Shown here one piece after another: positions 4,804 to 5,503 of a stretch of 5,503 nt of DNA (within the stretch, counting starts at the first letter, position 1; the number at the start of each line of letters is the position of its first letter). The notes under the pieces are model-generated. The model had not been told where the DNA came from, did no database searches, and saw only the letters and a program-made list of their open reading frames with translations. This stretch comes from DATBGO01 sp050011895. Its GTDB lineage: Bacteria; Actinomycetota; Actinomycetes; Streptosporangiales; Streptosporangiaceae. Position numbers and translations under genes: made by a program. The stretch is from positions 1-5,503 of the forward strand of contig JBEKIF010000150.1 in the NCBI GenBank assembly GCA_050011895.1. The letters are read 5' to 3'.

Positions 4804-4923
4804 ATGAGGCAGGCGGCGCGGACCAGGTCAATCTCCCGCCTGGTCGCTGACATGCGAGCTGAAGACGGGCAGCCGAGCGAGGAAGATTACGCGTGGGCTC
4901 GGCGGGCGCTCGGAGTCGAGTGA
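4804..4923 (+). pseudogene. C-terminal remnant of a second antitoxin gene
   Basis: The frame from ATG 4804 gives 39 residues with the tail SISRLVADMRAEDGQP then SEEDYAWARRALGVE. That pattern is typical of the toxin-wrapping tail of actinomycete VapB/MazE-like antitoxins. The DNA-binding ribbon-helix-helix part that should precede it is absent: upstream codons in the same frame (from about 4702) give Cys-rich sequence with no strand-helix-helix pattern. Its TGA (4921-4923) overlaps a GTG at 4920 in the same GTGA arrangement as the intact pair on the other strand, so this was once the first gene of a toxin-antitoxin operon. It may still make a short peptide able to bind a PIN toxin, but there is no evidence for that. 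Confidence 0.55.
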
Positions 4924-5008
4924 CCAGCGCAATCACATGCATGTCGTCACCTCCGATCCAGAGGATCTGCGTGCCGTCGACGACGCCCTCATCCTGCACA
5001 TGCCATGA
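4920..5008 (+). pseudogene. Internally deleted VapC-like toxin remnant
   Basis: GTG 4920 is placed exactly where a coupled toxin start belongs, but only a few codons later the toxin-like sequence jumps to another frame. From about 4922 that frame reads QRNHMHVVTSDPEDLRAV and ends ALILHMP at TGA 5006-5008. TSDPEDL is the last acidic motif of a PIN domain and closely resembles the intact toxin's QRHHAVVTSDPRDI. The roughly 90-100 residues carrying the other active-site acids are gone, so the start and tail have been joined by an out-of-frame deletion. The product cannot be an active nuclease. It ends 19 bases before the stop of the convergent PIN gene. Confidence 0.65.
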
Positions 5009-5027
5009 CAGCACCGTCGGATTCAGC

Positions 5028-5503
5028 TCAGTTAACGGATACGATCTCTATCTGGTGTATGTCGAGTACCGCCCGGTAGGCGATGAGGTCCGCTAGGTCG
5101 CTGGTGAGGATCAGGGAGGGCCCGTGCCAGGCGGCTGCGGCTACGATCAGGGCGGCTACCGCGTCAGGTTCCTTTTTGGCAGGCAGATCGGCTTTGCCGA
5201 GCATCTTCCCGGCGCGCTGGAAGTCGGCTCGCCGGTAGACACGATGACAAGGAAGGCAGCCGATGATTCCTTCTTCGAGGCCGCGGATTGGCCCGATGTC
5301 ATCCTTGGCCTGCAGGATCGTGCACTCGCCGGCGATCCCGGCGAGCGTGTGCACGATCGCCGGGCCAGCGCGCCATACCTGAGCCAGGACCGGGCCGGTG
5401 ATGACGGGCCGGTGCGCGGATGCCGTGAGCGCCTCGTGGGTGATTCGAGCACGGACGTTCTCGTCCAGCAGGGCGATGAGCATGCCGGCGTCGTAATAGA
5501 CGA
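5028..5503 (-). CDS. PIN-domain protein, 5' end beyond the right edge
   Basis: The frame is open through the right edge, giving 157 visible residues that begin VYYDAGMLIALLD. YYDAG carries the first PIN active-site aspartate, so the ATG at 5483 cannot be the true start; only a few residues are missing. Later motifs are EPDAVAALIV (about residues 111-120) with an acidic pair, and LILTSDLADL (130-139) with the final aspartate, ending in a strand-like IEIVSV. At the second acidic position, where the vapC gene at 4038-4433 has IPAEVVAQAWR, this protein reads ITGPVLAQVWR with no glutamate, a substitution I have also seen in related actinomycete PIN proteins. The central part (residues about 60-95) is longer than in that toxin. 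It is probably a VapC-type ribonuclease toxin whose antitoxin lies just outside the window, but activity is uncertain given the altered motif. Confidence 0.75.
   Translation of the reverse strand, partial: VYYDAGMLIALLDENVRARITHEALTASAHRPVITGPVLAQVWRAGPAIVHTLAGIAGECTILQAKDDIGPIRGLEEGIIGCLPCHRVYRRADFQRAGKMLGKADLPAKKEPDAVAALIVAAAAWHGPSLILTSDLADLIAYRAVLDIHQIEIVSVN

Overview
This is a high-GC, gene-dense window typical of an actinomycete (Streptomyces/Actinomadura-like). Signs of this are GTG starts, strong third-position GC in the coding frames, short GntR regulators, and promoter -10 motifs placed so close to start codons that leaderless transcripts are likely. It reads as an accessory region: a small regulator pair, one secreted protein, one striking sugar-nucleotide enzyme, a decayed exported-protein gene, and a cluster of PIN-domain toxin genes, some intact and some decayed.

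Layout. Positions 1-149 (minus) hold the start of a small hypothetical protein running off the left edge. It is divergent from a 77-residue effector-less GntR regulator at 303-536 (plus). The shared 150-302 spacer carries three related 12-bp elements bracketed by an 8-bp inverted repeat, a likely operator. Positions 610-1368 (minus) encode a secreted beta-propeller-like protein. The 1369-1694 gap holds its promoter, a large near-perfect palindrome and a foldable leader before the next gene.

Positions 1695-3377 (plus) encode a 560-residue two-domain protein. The N-terminal half is a left-handed beta-helix sugar N-acetyltransferase (WbpD/WlbB type) followed by a four-cysteine knuckle. The C-terminal half is a DegT/DnrJ/EryC1/StrS sugar aminotransferase. 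In family members these two activities are successive steps (3-amination, then 3-N-acetylation) in making UDP-2,3-diacetamido-glucuronate-type sugars. The Schiff-base lysine is replaced by arginine (R373) while the rest of the cofactor site looks conserved; this is the most interesting signal here. A hairpin follows the gene.

Positions 3428-4005 hold a broken gene for an exported protein. Its signal peptide is in a different frame from the mature part, the mature part begins with six 18-bp repeats encoding an Ala/Ser/Thr tract, and the C-terminus is lost. Positions 4038-4687 (minus) are an intact VapBC-type toxin-antitoxin pair with a GTGA overlap. Positions 4804-5008 (plus) are the wreck of a second vapBC pair: the antitoxin tail and the toxin tail survive with the toxin core deleted. 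Converging on it, 5028-5503 (minus) is a third PIN-domain protein cut by the right edge. Three PIN genes in about 1.5 kb suggest a toxin-antitoxin island or repeated insertion and decay of such modules.
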